This document shows positions 34,057 to 45,305 of a DNA stretch of 64,000 bases, in pieces (the stretch's first letter is position 1; every line of letters starts with the position of its first letter). Both the position numbers and the translations under genes were made by a program. Source of the stretch: Catonia carolina. Lineage: Eukaryota > Arthropoda > Insecta > Hemiptera > Achilidae. The stretch lies in the NCBI GenBank assembly GCA_035578175.1, contig JAQMRL010000012.1:24357460-24421459 (forward strand), read 5' to 3'. The notes under the pieces were generated by a model that was given only the letters and a program-made list of their open reading frames with translations, was not told the origin of the DNA and did not search any database.

Positions 34057-37000
34057 ATGAAAGAATCATCAGAACAATTGGATGAAAGGGAACAAGCTTG
34101 GGAAAGATTAAATGTGGATGCAGTTATAATAAAATTATTGGAAGAAAAAGATTCGACTCAAGGGAAAATATTATTAGAATCGGAAGTAAATGCTTTGTGT
34201 TATAAAACGAGAAATATATTAATGACACAACCACCACTTTTGGAGTTACCGGTTCCCATAAATATACTTGGGAATATCCATGGACAATTTAAAGATTTAA
34301 TAACATGGTTTGAAAATGGTGGATATCCCCCAGGATCAAATTATTTATTTCTAGGTGGATATATTGATCGTGGTAAGCAAAGTTTACAAACGATTTGTTT
34401 ATTATTGGCTTATAAAATCAAATATCCTGGAAATTTTTTTTTATTAAGAGGGAACCATGAAAGTTCTATGGTTAATAGACTTTATGGCTTTTATGATGAT
34501 TGTAAAAAGTATTACCATATCCGTTTGTGGAAAACATTTAATGATTTATTTAACTGTTTACCACTGGCTGCTGTGGTTGGGAAGAAAATATTTTGTTGTC
34601 ATGGAGGAATAAGTCCAGATTTGTACAATCTTGATCAGATTCGTAAATTACAAAGGCCTTTGGATGTACCTGATTCTGGAATTGTTTGTGATCTACTTTG
34701 GGCCGATCCATTTAGAAGTATTTCTGGCTGGGCATCAAATGAAAGAGGTGTTTCATACAAATTTGGCAGTGATGTAAGTACAAAATTTATACAGCATTTT
34801 TACTTCCTAATGGTTTTCTTAAATGCCTATGTTAATTACCCATGACAGGCAGGTGGCAGCAATACCTATTTTCTCTCCCTTTGTAATCATGTAGGGCAAG
34901 AGATGGTAAAAAGTACTTGTAATAAATTAACACATCTCTTCATGTTTTAAAACTAAAGTCATGTAGAAATTGAGTCATAAATAGTGGACTCTTATATTAC
35001 ATAATAAAACTGTACGAAGATGCACTGTAGCAGTACATTTTATTATTTTGTTATGAATTAATTTTGCCCATTCAGAAAAATAACTATGAATAAATTTTGC
35101 CTATAACAGGCAGGTAGTGTTAAATTATTTGCACTCAATCTGCTAGTTCCAGGGCTACAAAACTTAGTTCTGTTTCCTATTACATGGTCAGCCAATTATA
35201 TGACTGAAGCATTTAAGAACAGAATAGGTAGAGGGTAAAACACTTGTCAGTTTTCTCCTCTGAGAGTAATTAATTTCATTATACAGTCAGACCCTGTAGT
35301 GAATGATGTAAAGGTGTCATTTGCAAGGTGGAAAGTAAATGCTTTTCAGAGGGCCTGTCATGCTAATAAGTGTACTTTTCCACTCAGTGAGGAAGGTATT
35401 GGTAAACTACCTCAGTTCTTGTTTTACTTAGTAAAGCCTCTAGAGGTTTAATTAAACCAGCCTTTCAGCAGATGAACTAAACTACAATGGTTTTCTAGGA
35501 AAATTTATTTTCTCAATTTCTCTGTGCCTGTGCCTGTGAGTGTGTATGTGTGTGTGTGTGCGTGCCTGCAAGCATGGGTGAGAGAGCAAGAGGTAGAAAA
35601 AGAGAGAATAAAATAAGTTACAAAAAGAATATCGGACAAAGCTGAAATTTTTGAGATCCTACTCAAAAATTTTCATCAAAATTGGTCAAAATAAAGTTGT
35701 AGATTCATGTAATTATTGACAATTTTGAATTTTTCTCAAAACCTAATTAAAATTTTGAATTTTGATAAAGAGTTTCATTTATTACATTTTTGTGCTCTTT
35801 AAGAGAACACAAAACCTGCCTGTCTATGAAAATGAGTGCTCTAGAATGATTGGGAAGGGTAGTCTAAAAGAACCAGAGGAATTTGAAAGATCCTTCAAGA
35901 AAATGGATCCAAAGATAGACTAACAAAGTAGGTTACGAGGTCGAGAAGAACTGTATTAGGAAAATTAAGGATTAATGGAAATGATTAGAAAAAGAAGACT
36001 AAAATTTTTTGGACACCTGTATAGAATGGATGACAACCTGTTCACAAAACAAATTTTTAAGAGCTTCTAAAAACGTCTAAGTCCCCACATGGTCTAAAAT
36101 TTGCCACATACAAGGGAAAAAATAAGATTGGATAGATGACATGTCTGCAGAAATTCATGGAGGGGTGCTTTCGTGGTAAAAATTATTTTTGTAAAGATTG
36201 GAGCCATAATAAGTATATTAGAACAAAAGCGTTTAATTAGTAATAGATTAAAAACCTACAAACGTTGTCAGTGGTTTAGTGTCAGTGATTTTCCATATTT
36301 TGCTTATTTTAAAATCAAATTAAGGGGTTATTTTTCCTGGTTTCAATTCTGTCAGGTCTGGATTATTTTTCACTCATCTTCATCTGTCATCCTTCCATCA
36401 TCTGTATTAGCAGTAATTGCAAGTTGGTCATAAAACCAAAAGAAAAAAATTATTTAATTAAGAAAATAAGGAAAGTTATGTTTTCGGATCAATTTTTTTT
36501 TAATTGGCAAGAGAAAGTCGGTTGAGTATTTCTTTGTAGTGTGTTAGCCACGCTTGTGATTCGTTTTGAACTCGATTTTTTTAAATTGGCAAGAGAAAGT
36601 CGGTTGAGTATTTCTTTGTAGTGTGTTAGCCACGCTTGTGATTCGTTTTGAACTCAACTAAAGGAACAAATTCCTGGAATTTTAAGGAATATTCAGTTAC
36701 TCTTATAAATTAGTCAAAGATTTAGGCTACTTCAAAATTTTCTATTTTAAGTCTATTAGTCTACAGATTCAAGCATTTTTTTTTACAGTCTAGTTTATTG
36801 TCAATTAATGATTTTTCGTACTTTTAAACCCTACAAAGATTTTTCATTTTGAGTCATTCACTCATAATTAAGTTATTTATTTTTCATTTTTACATGTTTA
36901 CTCATGATTAAACGTAGGTTATATTTTTAACTATTATATTGGCAAGAAAAAGTCATCTTAAGTGTTTCACACAATGTTTTTTTTCTATTTTACAGGTAAT

Positions 37001-37244
37001 ACAAAAATTTTTAGCGAAATATGATTTGGATTTGATATGCCGTGGACATCAACCTGTTGAAGATGGTTTTGAATTTTTTTCAAAACGACATTTAATTACG
37101 ATATTTTCAGCGCCAAATTATTGTGGAGAGTATGACAATGCGGGAGCAATGATGAGCGTTGATGAACGTCTACTTTGCTCTTTTAAGATTTTGAGAACCA
37201 AGGTATCAGATATGTCTAAGTTGGTTACAAAATCAAAAGTTTAA
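34057..37244 (+). CDS. PP1-like catalytic subunit lacking metal-bridging aspartates, probable pseudophosphatase
   Basis: Join of 34057..34773 and 36996..37244, 321 aa. The donor GAT|GTAAGT and acceptor TTTTACAG|GTAATA lie at the same position and phase as in the minus-strand PP1 gene. The metallophosphatase motifs are altered: GNIHGQ has Asn73 where PP1 has the metal-binding Asp (D64 in PP1 alpha), and GGYIDRG has Gly101 where PP1 has the metal-bridging Asp (D92). His75, Asp104, Arg105, Asn133, His134, His182 and His257 remain. With both aspartates gone, normal two-metal catalysis should be lost, yet the frame is intact through both exons, pointing to selection as a scaffold, competitor or substrate-binding protein. 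The N-terminus is extended by about 9 acidic residues compared with PP1. An in-frame TTG at 34030 could extend the frame, but 34057 is the first ATG. Confidence 0.9.
35108..35480 (+). repeat. Dispersed SINE-like repeat, most complete copy
   Basis: Begins near GCACTCAATCTGCTAGTTCC, passes GAATTTCATTATACAG-type, CATTTGCAAGGTGGAAAG, CACTCAGTGAGGAAGG and GCCTCTAGAGG words, and ends at a CAGCCTTTC(A/G)GC(T/A)GATGA motif. Other copies are described at 2400-4340, 8810-10095, 20579, 27080 and 43955. No pol III boxes were recognised. It could be a LINE 3' tail family; it lies in the intron of the PP1-like gene. Confidence 0.75.
35534..35568 (+). repeat. (TG)n-type microsatellite
   Basis: TG/CG-rich simple repeat at the position where the 0.9-kb family carries its TGTGTG tract. 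The following 35630-35730 keeps words of that family (TTTTCATCAAAATTGGTCAA). Confidence 0.7.
35850..36150 (+). pseudogene. LINE reverse transcriptase C-terminus, decayed
   Basis: After frame slips, the text [24 protein letters not shown] and surrounding residues match the (R)RLxFxGHxxRM motif of insect LINE C-termini. Several stops. It lies in the sense strand of the PP1-like intron. Confidence 0.7.
36502..36665 (+). repeat. 82-bp tandem duplication
   Basis: Two near-perfect copies of a unit beginning AATTGGCAAGAGAAAGTCGG. The start is the GGCAAGAGAAAG end word of the 0.9-kb repeat, so the duplication involves one of its termini. Confidence 0.9.
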
Positions 37245-37384
37245 TATGATAATGTAACATATTTTTATAAAATTCTTTAGAAAATAATATATATGAATTT
37301 AATTTTTCTGTTGTCAATTACTTATATACTTCTATACTATCTGGAATTCAAAATATTACCTTAATTTAGTAAAAATTTAGTAAT

Positions 37385-38420
37385 ATTAGTAATCCTCTAC
37401 ACCTCAGACAGAAACAATTAAGTATATTTAGGCCTTACACCAGACACAAGACTGACATAAAACTATCATGCACAACAAAAACTTATTTAGCTGAATTATA
37501 CGTTAAAGATTTTATACTCTCTACTCTACCGTAGATTACAGTTACCTATCAAACAAAAATAAATTGTTACAATTTAGTCTAATTTTAATCGGTAGTTTCA
37601 GAAAGCCCACAAGTCAAAAAACTAACTTCTGGAAAAATTAAAAAACTGGTAATGTACTACGTTTCAATAAAATATATAATTTGTTCAGAGGGCTGTCCCC
37701 TTTAATATAAAATGTATACTATTGTCTCTCTCAAAACAAGCAACTTGTTAAAAAAATTGAAAATTTTGACTTGAGTTTTTGAAAAAATAATTTGAAGTAA
37801 AATGCTAACTTACATAGTTTTCTGTAAAATACCTACGTTGTAAGACTAGAGAAAAATTGGGTCGTAAAATATAGTATTAATTTATTTCAATAGTTTACAT
37901 TAAATAGCTTTATTCAATAATAAAAATTGAAATTCTTAACTTTAAGAAAGAAAAATATTGGTTTTCAGAACTATTCACATTCTTGCCATTGTCACAATCG
38001 GTAGTTATCTCCCTTAAAAAGATTTTTCATGGAAACTTTGTATAGCCTCTTCCACTAGAAATTAAAAATGAAGCTTTAAAAATAATCCATTTTCGTTTTT
38101 TAATAAGAAGGAACCACTTTATGAATAAAGTAAACCACTATATGAATATAAGCCAGTTATTAGTGTTATATATATATATATATATTACTTGAAGAAAATC
38201 AGAATTATATGATTTTTGTAGGGACGGTGTGTTTACTTACAGTTAGTCCTAAAATGTAAAATTTTGACTTATGGGCTTTCTGAAATGACAGATTCATTTG
38301 TTCAATTTGTTTTGTGTGGAGCTTTGATCTATGGTTTGACAAAAGAATCAAACTTAAACAGGATACAAACTTCCCACAACAAATTTTTAAATTTAATCGT
38401 AGGTAGTCTATGCACAAAAC
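37385..38420 (+). repeat. Copy of the 29290-29600 repeat, interrupted by a terminal-inverted-repeat element
   Basis: The two halves, 37390-37590 and 38290-38420, are collinear with 29290-29600. The 690 bp between them (37596-38285) are flanked by a 24-bp inverted repeat (CAGAAAGCCCACAAGTCAAAA core, reversed as TTTTGACTTATGGGCTTTCTG), so this is a MITE-like DNA element inserted into an older repeat. It contains a TA microsatellite near 38170 and no gene. Confidence 0.75.
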
Positions 38421-38559
38421 AGTAATGCACTAAGACCCAAATCAATGTAGATACAGTATACATGACCATTTACAAATTATACAGTTTTTTCCATTCAAAA
38501 ATTAATTAATCACAAGAATCTAGAGAAACTGAGCATTAGCATAAGGTGGAAACACCCTA

Positions 38560-41500
38560 CATCTTTTGTAATTTTCTTTAAATATTCTAATCTTTGCCTC
38601 TCCCTACAATTCACTTTGTCAATATTACCCTCCATTATTGATAGAGCGCAGTACCTGGATGGCTTAAGATATGTCCCACTAGCCTATCCCTTCTTCTGGT
38701 AAGATGTTTCCATATACTTCTATCCATTCATCTAAGAACCTCTAAATTATTTTTTTTGTCCACCCACCTAATTGTTTCCTAATCTGTATATCAATGAGTG
38801 AAGTGCATAAAAGTAGGTGGTACTAAGTAGTTCCAACTAAGTACAAAAAGTAGCAACTACATTAGAGAAATAGTTACTTAATTTAGTGAAAATAAACATC
38901 TACTTGTACTATTGTTAGTACCAACTAAGCCATGAGTAGTTGTAACTGGAGCAACATTAGAAATAACTACATAGTAGCTACTACGTGTTTAGTTAATACT
39001 AAGCAAGACAGCAGCGGGAGAAAACTGTAAACATTTCAATTCACCTCTCACTTTGATACTACCATCATGTCCCTCAGGTTTCAACATCAAGGTTGAAATT
39101 CTCTTACAGGAAATTGGTTATTGAAATTATCATTTAAATATTTTTCAACATTAAGGAGTATTGCACAACACAATTAATTTAGGAATTTTTTCCAGAATAT
39201 TCTCACAATATTTCCAAGAATTGGAAATTGTTTCTTCAGCTGCCTAAATATGCGTTCTATTACAACTTTTTCTTTGAAATGCAAGGTATTAAATTTCTGT
39301 TCCGGCCTGCTTGCAGGATTTTTGAGCTGTACATTTAAACTTTCACATCCTTTCCTGTTTATATGTACTCATCATCAAATCGTTGTGGTTTCTGTATTTT
39401 TACACTCATGGTCTACTACACTGACCACTGTCTGTATTTGAAATAGTTTTGCCATAATTATTTAGCCTCAATTAATTCTTCTGTTGAAGTAAGAAATCTA
39501 ATCCAATCTAGAGCTTGTCCATTTCATGTGTAATATTTCGTCCAACAGTAGTTCACTGAATAACAGTCTTCTGCACTCCACTTTGGAACCCTGGAAACTT
39601 ACGTATCTTAGAAAAAGTTTCCATTCTCTTTCTGGAAGTTAGAGCATCACCTCAACTTTTTTCAGTATTTTGTTAAAAATGGTCACATAAAAACTAAATG
39701 CTTTTGCTTTCAAAACATACAAAAATTTACATTTTCTTGGACTTTCATCTTTTCTGTCAGGGTAGTATTTAACTTGAAGTAAATTTATATAATAAACCAT
39801 CTCTGCATTGGTTAAATATGAAATGACCAAGGTTAGTATGATCTAACAAATTTCTTAGTTGTTATTAGATGTCGAAGTTAGTTTATTGTTTATTGCTTAT
39901 TGTTCTTAGCAATTACTAACGATAATGCTTAATACTAGCACCAACTTCTTTTTATTCTTTTCACCCAATGTTTGTAGTCAGTAAGCTATTAATTTCAAAG
40001 ACCCTTCTATGTAGCTTGAGCAATCCTGCTTTTGATGTCACTTGTGCTTCTAACATCCTTTGTTATTTTACTCCCTAGATAGTAGAATTCCTCAACTTCC
40101 TGTATGTTTTTGTTGCCTACTTTTAAATTTCCCATTTCTTCTAAACCGCTCTTGCTACTGCATGACATTTTCGTTTTGTTCTTATTCATTTTCATGAAGT
40201 ATTTCATTCTGATGATCTCATCCATTTTATTTAAGATATCCTCTAGTTCTTTTATTGTCTCTGCTAATACTATGATAAAATCATTGGCGAATCACAGAAT
40301 TTTTATTGTTTCTCCTTGAATTTTTATTGCTGCATCAAAATTTTCCTTCTTCATTCATAGTCTCTTCTATATGCAAGTTAAAAAATAGTGACTATGAACA
40401 TCTTTGGCATACCTTTTCTTACTGCAGCTTCTTTTCATACCCCTCAATTCCCAAAGCAGCAGTTTGATTCTTATGCAGACCGTAGGTAACTTTTTTCTTC
40501 GTATTTTATTCCTAGCCTTTTCAAGGTTTTAAACATTTTTCTCCAGTCCCGATTATCAAAGGCTTTTTCTAAATCTACAAATGCAATACAACAAGTAGCT
40601 TCATTTTTCTTTATCGAGTTCCCATTATCTTTCTAAATCCAATTTGGTCATCTTCTTCTTGATGTTCTATTCTCCTGTATATAATTTTTGTTATTATCTT
40701 GGATGCATGGCACGTTACGCTGATAGTTCTATAATATTCACACTTCTCCGCTCCTGATTTTTTTGGTGTGGGAATCATATTTTTTTTAAAGTCCAATGGT
40801 ATTTCTCCACTGTCATACATTCTGCACTCAAGTTTGTATATTTTTATGTGGAACTTCTCCACAATTTAATAATAATTCTGATTGTATATTATCTATTCCT
40901 ACCATCTTATTCATATTAATATCCTTTAGTGCCCGGTCAAATTCCTCCCGTAGTTTAGGGTCACCTCTTTGATCTTTCAGCAACATGAAAGAACATGATC
41001 TAATTATTTTTCCATGTAGAGTTGGTCTTTCCTTCCACCTTACTGCTCTCATTTGGCCACTCAACAATGGTTTGCCATCTGCACTTTGTAACTTGACAGC
41101 TTTGTCCTTTCATTTTCCAAAGTTATCCCTCATTTTTCTGTAAACTGTGTCTACTTTACCTACTACCAATTTATTTTCAATCTCTGTAAATTTTGCTCTG
41201 ATCCATCTTCCTTCGCTTTCTTACACATTCTGTTTGATATTTCTCAAGTAGCAATATTACATTTTACCTCTTTCATCCTTTCCGTTTTTAAATTTTCTTT
41301 GGTAGTAATCCAAAGTTTTATATCCTTTCTTTTAGAATGTGATAGGACTTGTATGAATTTAGGAATCTTGGCACTCCTCCTCTACACTTCTTCTGTTAGT
41401 ACCTCTCTCTTCTATCCCTTTTGAAATACTCTCCTGGAAGTCTATTTGGTTGTCTTATTCTCTCAGTTTGTCCACACCCCACCTAGCATTTTCAAATCTC

Positions 41501-42245
41501 TTTTTTCAGTTTTTTAAGTTTTAGCAGACTATTCATTATTACCAAATTATGATCACTCCCTGTGTCTGCACCTGGATAGGCTTTACAGTTATAATCTGGT
41601 TTCTGAATCTTTGCCTAACCATTATGGAATCTATTTGGTTCCTTTGTCACCTGGCATCATCCAAGTGTACATCTTCCTCTCGTGATGCTTAAATAGTGTA
41701 TTGGGTATCATTAAATTATTTGGAGCAGAAATCTAGCGGCTGACCCCCTCTGTCACTTTTTTCCTAGACATAATTCTCTGATTATCCTTCCTTATTTTTC
41801 TTCTCCAACTACTGTATTCCAGTCTCCCATAACTATCAAATTTTCATCACCATCGACATATTTTATCATCTAACTCCTCATATACCTGTTCTATTTCTTT
41901 CTCTTTATGTGAAGAAGTAGGCATTACAATATAGTTGTGGGTTTTGGTTTTGTATCTACTCTAATCATGATAATCCTAACACTACACTGCTTGTAATAGC
42001 TCACTCTTTGTCCTATTCTTTTATTCATAACTATTCCCATGCCCCCAGTCCACTGATTGCTTTAGTGTTAATAATTCTGTAATCCCCTGACCATAAGTCT
42101 TGATCATCGTCCCAATGCACCTCAATATTTAACAATACTATCTACTACTATAGTATAATATTTAACTTTGACCTATCCATTCCTCGTTTTAAATTCTCAA
42201 ATCTACCAATTTGTTTTAAACTCCTAACATTCCAACTTCCAAGTT
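38560..42245 (-). pseudogene. Near-full-length LINE (endonuclease plus reverse transcriptase), decayed
   Basis: Read on the minus strand: the endonuclease start LGSWNVRSLKQIGRFENL near 42240-42170, then reverse transcriptase text NKMVGIDNIQSELLLNCGE (about 40900), GEIPLDFKKNMIPTPKKS and YYRTISVTCHASKIITKI (40800-40690). Next is VEEFYYLGSKITKDVRSTSD (about 40070), and after an insertion the [20 protein letters not shown] tail with GGQRLEY-type text to 38560. Many stops and frameshifts. Same family as 49040-49650. 42250-42550 may be its 5' UTR. Confidence 0.8.
38797..39964 (-). mobile_element. PIF/Harbinger-type DNA transposon nested in the LINE
   Basis: Interrupts LINE sequence that is continuous on both sides (ACAAACATTG / ATTGATATACAG). 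The ends are similar inverted repeats (ATAAAAGTAGGTGGTACTAA versus ATAAAAAGAAGTTGGTGCTA). Minus-strand text INRKGCESLNVQL, FNTLHFKEKVVIERIF and RQLKKQFPILGNIVRI matches the conserved RKG-S-N-Q and VERaFGrLK motifs of Harbinger DDE transposases. The coding region is broken by stops, so it is an inactive copy. Confidence 0.7.
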
Positions 42246-42249
42246 GAAG

Positions 42250-43950
42250 AATTTCAGAATCTTTTCTTTCTGATGAGGGTCTCCTCTGATGAGAACGCTA
42301 TCATAATTTTTATTCTGTTTTTGAAGTTCTCAAAGTTCTTAAAATTCTTGCAGCTCTTGAAGACCTGCATGAACTAAGTAAGCCTAACCAGAACCATACT
42401 TGAGGGAGTTTCCCCACAATAATTATTCTAGTCAGACAGAAAACACTGTAGTTTACAGTTCTTTCAGCTTTTTGCTTGCAGACTGAATGCTCTAAGCCAC
42501 TGTTCGCCCATGTGGGATGGGGCGCCCTTCCAGATCTGTTCACCATGAGGCAGTTACCACACTAATAAATTGTCACACGATTATTAACCAGCCATTCAAC
42601 ATGAGTGCATGGATAGGACACTAGCCTTCTATCCTGGTCGGTTTACTTAAGCGTTTTTTAAAAAGAATGATAGGGTCTCCTTCCAGTCAATGACAAAACA
42701 CTAAACTTGAGTAAAAGTAAAATAATATAATTTAATAGTTCAAAACAATGGTTTACCTATCCTCATCACTTGTTACCGCCCACACACACTACTAATGTAA
42801 CTCATAACCAGTCCCATAATGAGACTATTATGAATTCCCCAACACACTTTCCATTCACAATTCAAATGAAAAACTGACTGACTACTGACTGATTAGCTGT
42901 TAACTGTTTTTATACCTGCAGTCAAACAATTTCCCAGATTATCAAGATTCTTCTAACAAATTCTCCGATATTCTGAAACTTAGTAGAAAGAATAAAAATA
43001 AAAACAAACGTTTCAATATAATTATAGTTTATAGTTACTATATTTATATTTCTTAGAACTCCTATTTCAAAACATCTTATTCATTGGAATTTTATTGTCC
43101 TTGTCCAATACATTCGACCCCATACAATACACTGTTCTTACAATGAGAAATCTATTATCTCAACCATTTCTAGAATATCTTACAATGATGCTTTTTTCTA
43201 TCATAACAAAACATGGACTTTTTTCCTTAGTATTTAATTAACTAATCATTAATTATTTTGCAATATCTGTTAATGAAAAATCCTGAGTAAATATAGATTA
43301 TGAAAATATAGATTATAAATATAAGTTATGAAAATTTGCCTGGTTGGAACAATTCTCACTTTTATTAGATAAATAATGAAAGTGTAAAAATTTTCTTAAC
43401 TTTTTGAATACCCTATCTTGTACGTCATATAAATAGATACATAAATGTTTAAATAGGAGGCCTTTATTATCAATCAATTGTTTTAACAACGATGACCCTT
43501 GTTTTCATCATACTATGATAAAAAATAAATTATGTATTGCAATTTATTTAAATTAAAACAATTATGTACAGTAATTAGTAACAAAATGATATATACTTTA
43601 ACAATTACCCAATTAAAGATTATCTTTAAATTAAATAGATAATTTAGCTAGCTTCTCCAATTGTGATACGTAAGAAAAATTATACTGTTTTTCTTAATGC
43701 AGATTGAAGGAGTTTTAGATAATCTGAAATGGATATACAGCTGATGCTTCAACCCTAGACCTATAAGTAGTATGGAATTTACCATAATTAATTATTCTAA
43801 TAGATATTAATTTGTTTTTATTCAGATTGAAACTGTTATAACTAAAAAAGTATTTTAAATGGTAGCCTTATTATTGAGTAATGTTTTAATTATTGTTTTA
43901 AAATTGAGTTTATTGTATATGATTTTGGATAAGGAACCCCAGTAATTAAA
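42250..43950. other. Intergenic DNA without a supported gene
   Basis: AT-rich. A 78-codon minus-strand ORF near 42310-42546 is probably LINE 5' UTR. No other recognisable feature. Confidence 0.45.
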
Positions 43951-43954
43951 TTGT

Positions 43955-44230
43955 GTTGTTTAGGTGATCAGTCGAAAGGTTGGTTTGAACCTCTAGAGGT
44001 TTTACTGAGTAAAATAAGGGGTGAGATGTTTTACCATGACTTCCTCACTGAGTGGAAAAATATGCTTATCAGCATGCTAGGTCCTCTGGAAAGCATCTAG
44101 TTTCTGCCCTGCAATGACACCTTCATTTCATTCACCATAGGGTGTGGCTGTATAATGAAATTCATTACTCTCAGAGGAGATAACTCCTTTACACCTGTAC
44201 CTCTTTTGTTATTGTATGCTTCAGACATAT
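43955..44230 (-). repeat. Dispersed SINE-like repeat, reverse copy
   Basis: Runs from the GGTTGGTTTGAACCTCTAGA end through CACTGAGTGGAAAAATATGC to ATTCATTACTCTCAGAGGAG, the reverse order of the copy at 35108. Confidence 0.8.
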
Positions 44231-44274
44231 AATCAGCTGACAATGTGATTATAAACTACTTTTTGTAGCTCTGG

Positions 44275-44293
44275 TCTGTGTGTGTGTGTGTGT

Positions 44294-44326
<33 letters not shown>

Positions 44327-44334
44327 TACACGTG
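44275..44334 (+). repeat. (TG)n(CG)n(TG)n compound microsatellite
   Basis: Alternating purine-pyrimidine tract of about 55 bp with a central CGCGCG block, prone to Z-DNA. It sits at the TGTGTG position of a 0.9-kb repeat copy. An ORF read through it is spurious. Confidence 0.9.
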
Positions 44335-45305
44335 TGAAAAAATATCTCAAGAAAAGAACATCTTACGAATTTGAAACTTGGAACTTAAGTACTACTAGAG
44401 GACCCGACACGAACATTTTTATCAAAATCAGTCAATCGGAAGTAGTAGTTTATTCGTGTAATTTTTTCATTTTTTGCAATTTTCTCAAAAACGGCTCGTA
44501 CGATTTTTTAAAAATCGCCTCATTTACTACACTTTTTATGCTCTACCTACAAGATATGGTAATTTCCATATTTGTTGAAATTCTTGGGGAGCCTAAGCTG
44601 TCGTAGATAAGTGTTTTTTTTTAGATTACGGCCTTAATATGCATTTAGGGCAAGAGTGTAAAATAAAAGTTGTAGACAATTTAAAAACCTATAACGTTTT
44701 TTAAAACATTTCTTTGTATAGGCCTAACGCTTAGTTTAGCGGTAAATAGTGATATTTTTTCATGAATGTCTGTAAAAAATGGATGTTTTAAAATTTCGGC
44801 CATACGCGATTTACGACAAAAAAGTATAATTATTCAAATTTTTAGAAAATTTAAAGATCTACAACTTTTATTTTAGCATTTTTCTCTGCACAGCCTACTT
44901 TAGCGTCAGAATGATTTTCCGTATTATTAAGCCAAACTAAGGTTGGTTTTCATTTTACATCACTCACTCGTGATTATAATCGGGTTATGCCGCCTCCGTA
45001 GCGTAGTGGTAGCGCGCTGGCCTTCCACGCGGAGGTCCAGGTTCGATTCCCGACTAGGGTCTGGAAATTATAACAAGTCACAACCCAGCGTTCCATAACC
45101 CACTGTAGTCGCTAAAGTCAGCTGTTGATGTGACTTTAAATATAAACTATAAAAATTAGGTTGTTTTTTGTTTATTTCTGATGTTATAGGCCTATTATAT
45201 TGTTCATTATTTCAATGTTCATTTGAATTTGCATTGTTCATATGTTCATTTGCATTGGTAAGAAAGTCGTGTGAGTGTTTCACACCAGATTTTTTTCTTG
45301 TGTTA
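44335..45305 (+). repeat. High-copy 0.9-kb repeat with a nested tRNA-derived SINE
   Basis: Ordered landmarks of the family run from AATATCTCAAGAAAAGAACA to GAGTGTTTCACACCAGATTT. A SINE (44993-45145) interrupts it after ATTATAATCGGGTTATG. The SINE has a perfect A box (TAGCGTAGTGGTAGCGC) and B box (GGTTCGATTCC), a Gly(TCC)-like anticodon loop and a body ending GCTGTTGATGTGACTTTAAA. Confidence 0.8.

Noticed and set aside
44280..44606. 108-codon ORF with Cys/Val repeats
   Set aside because: Starts in a TG/CG microsatellite and continues through the 0.9-kb non-coding repeat.
44993..45080. Glycine tRNA gene
   Set aside because: A and B boxes are good, but the 5' and 3' ends do not pair as an acceptor stem and the body continues as a SINE seen at other sites in the window.
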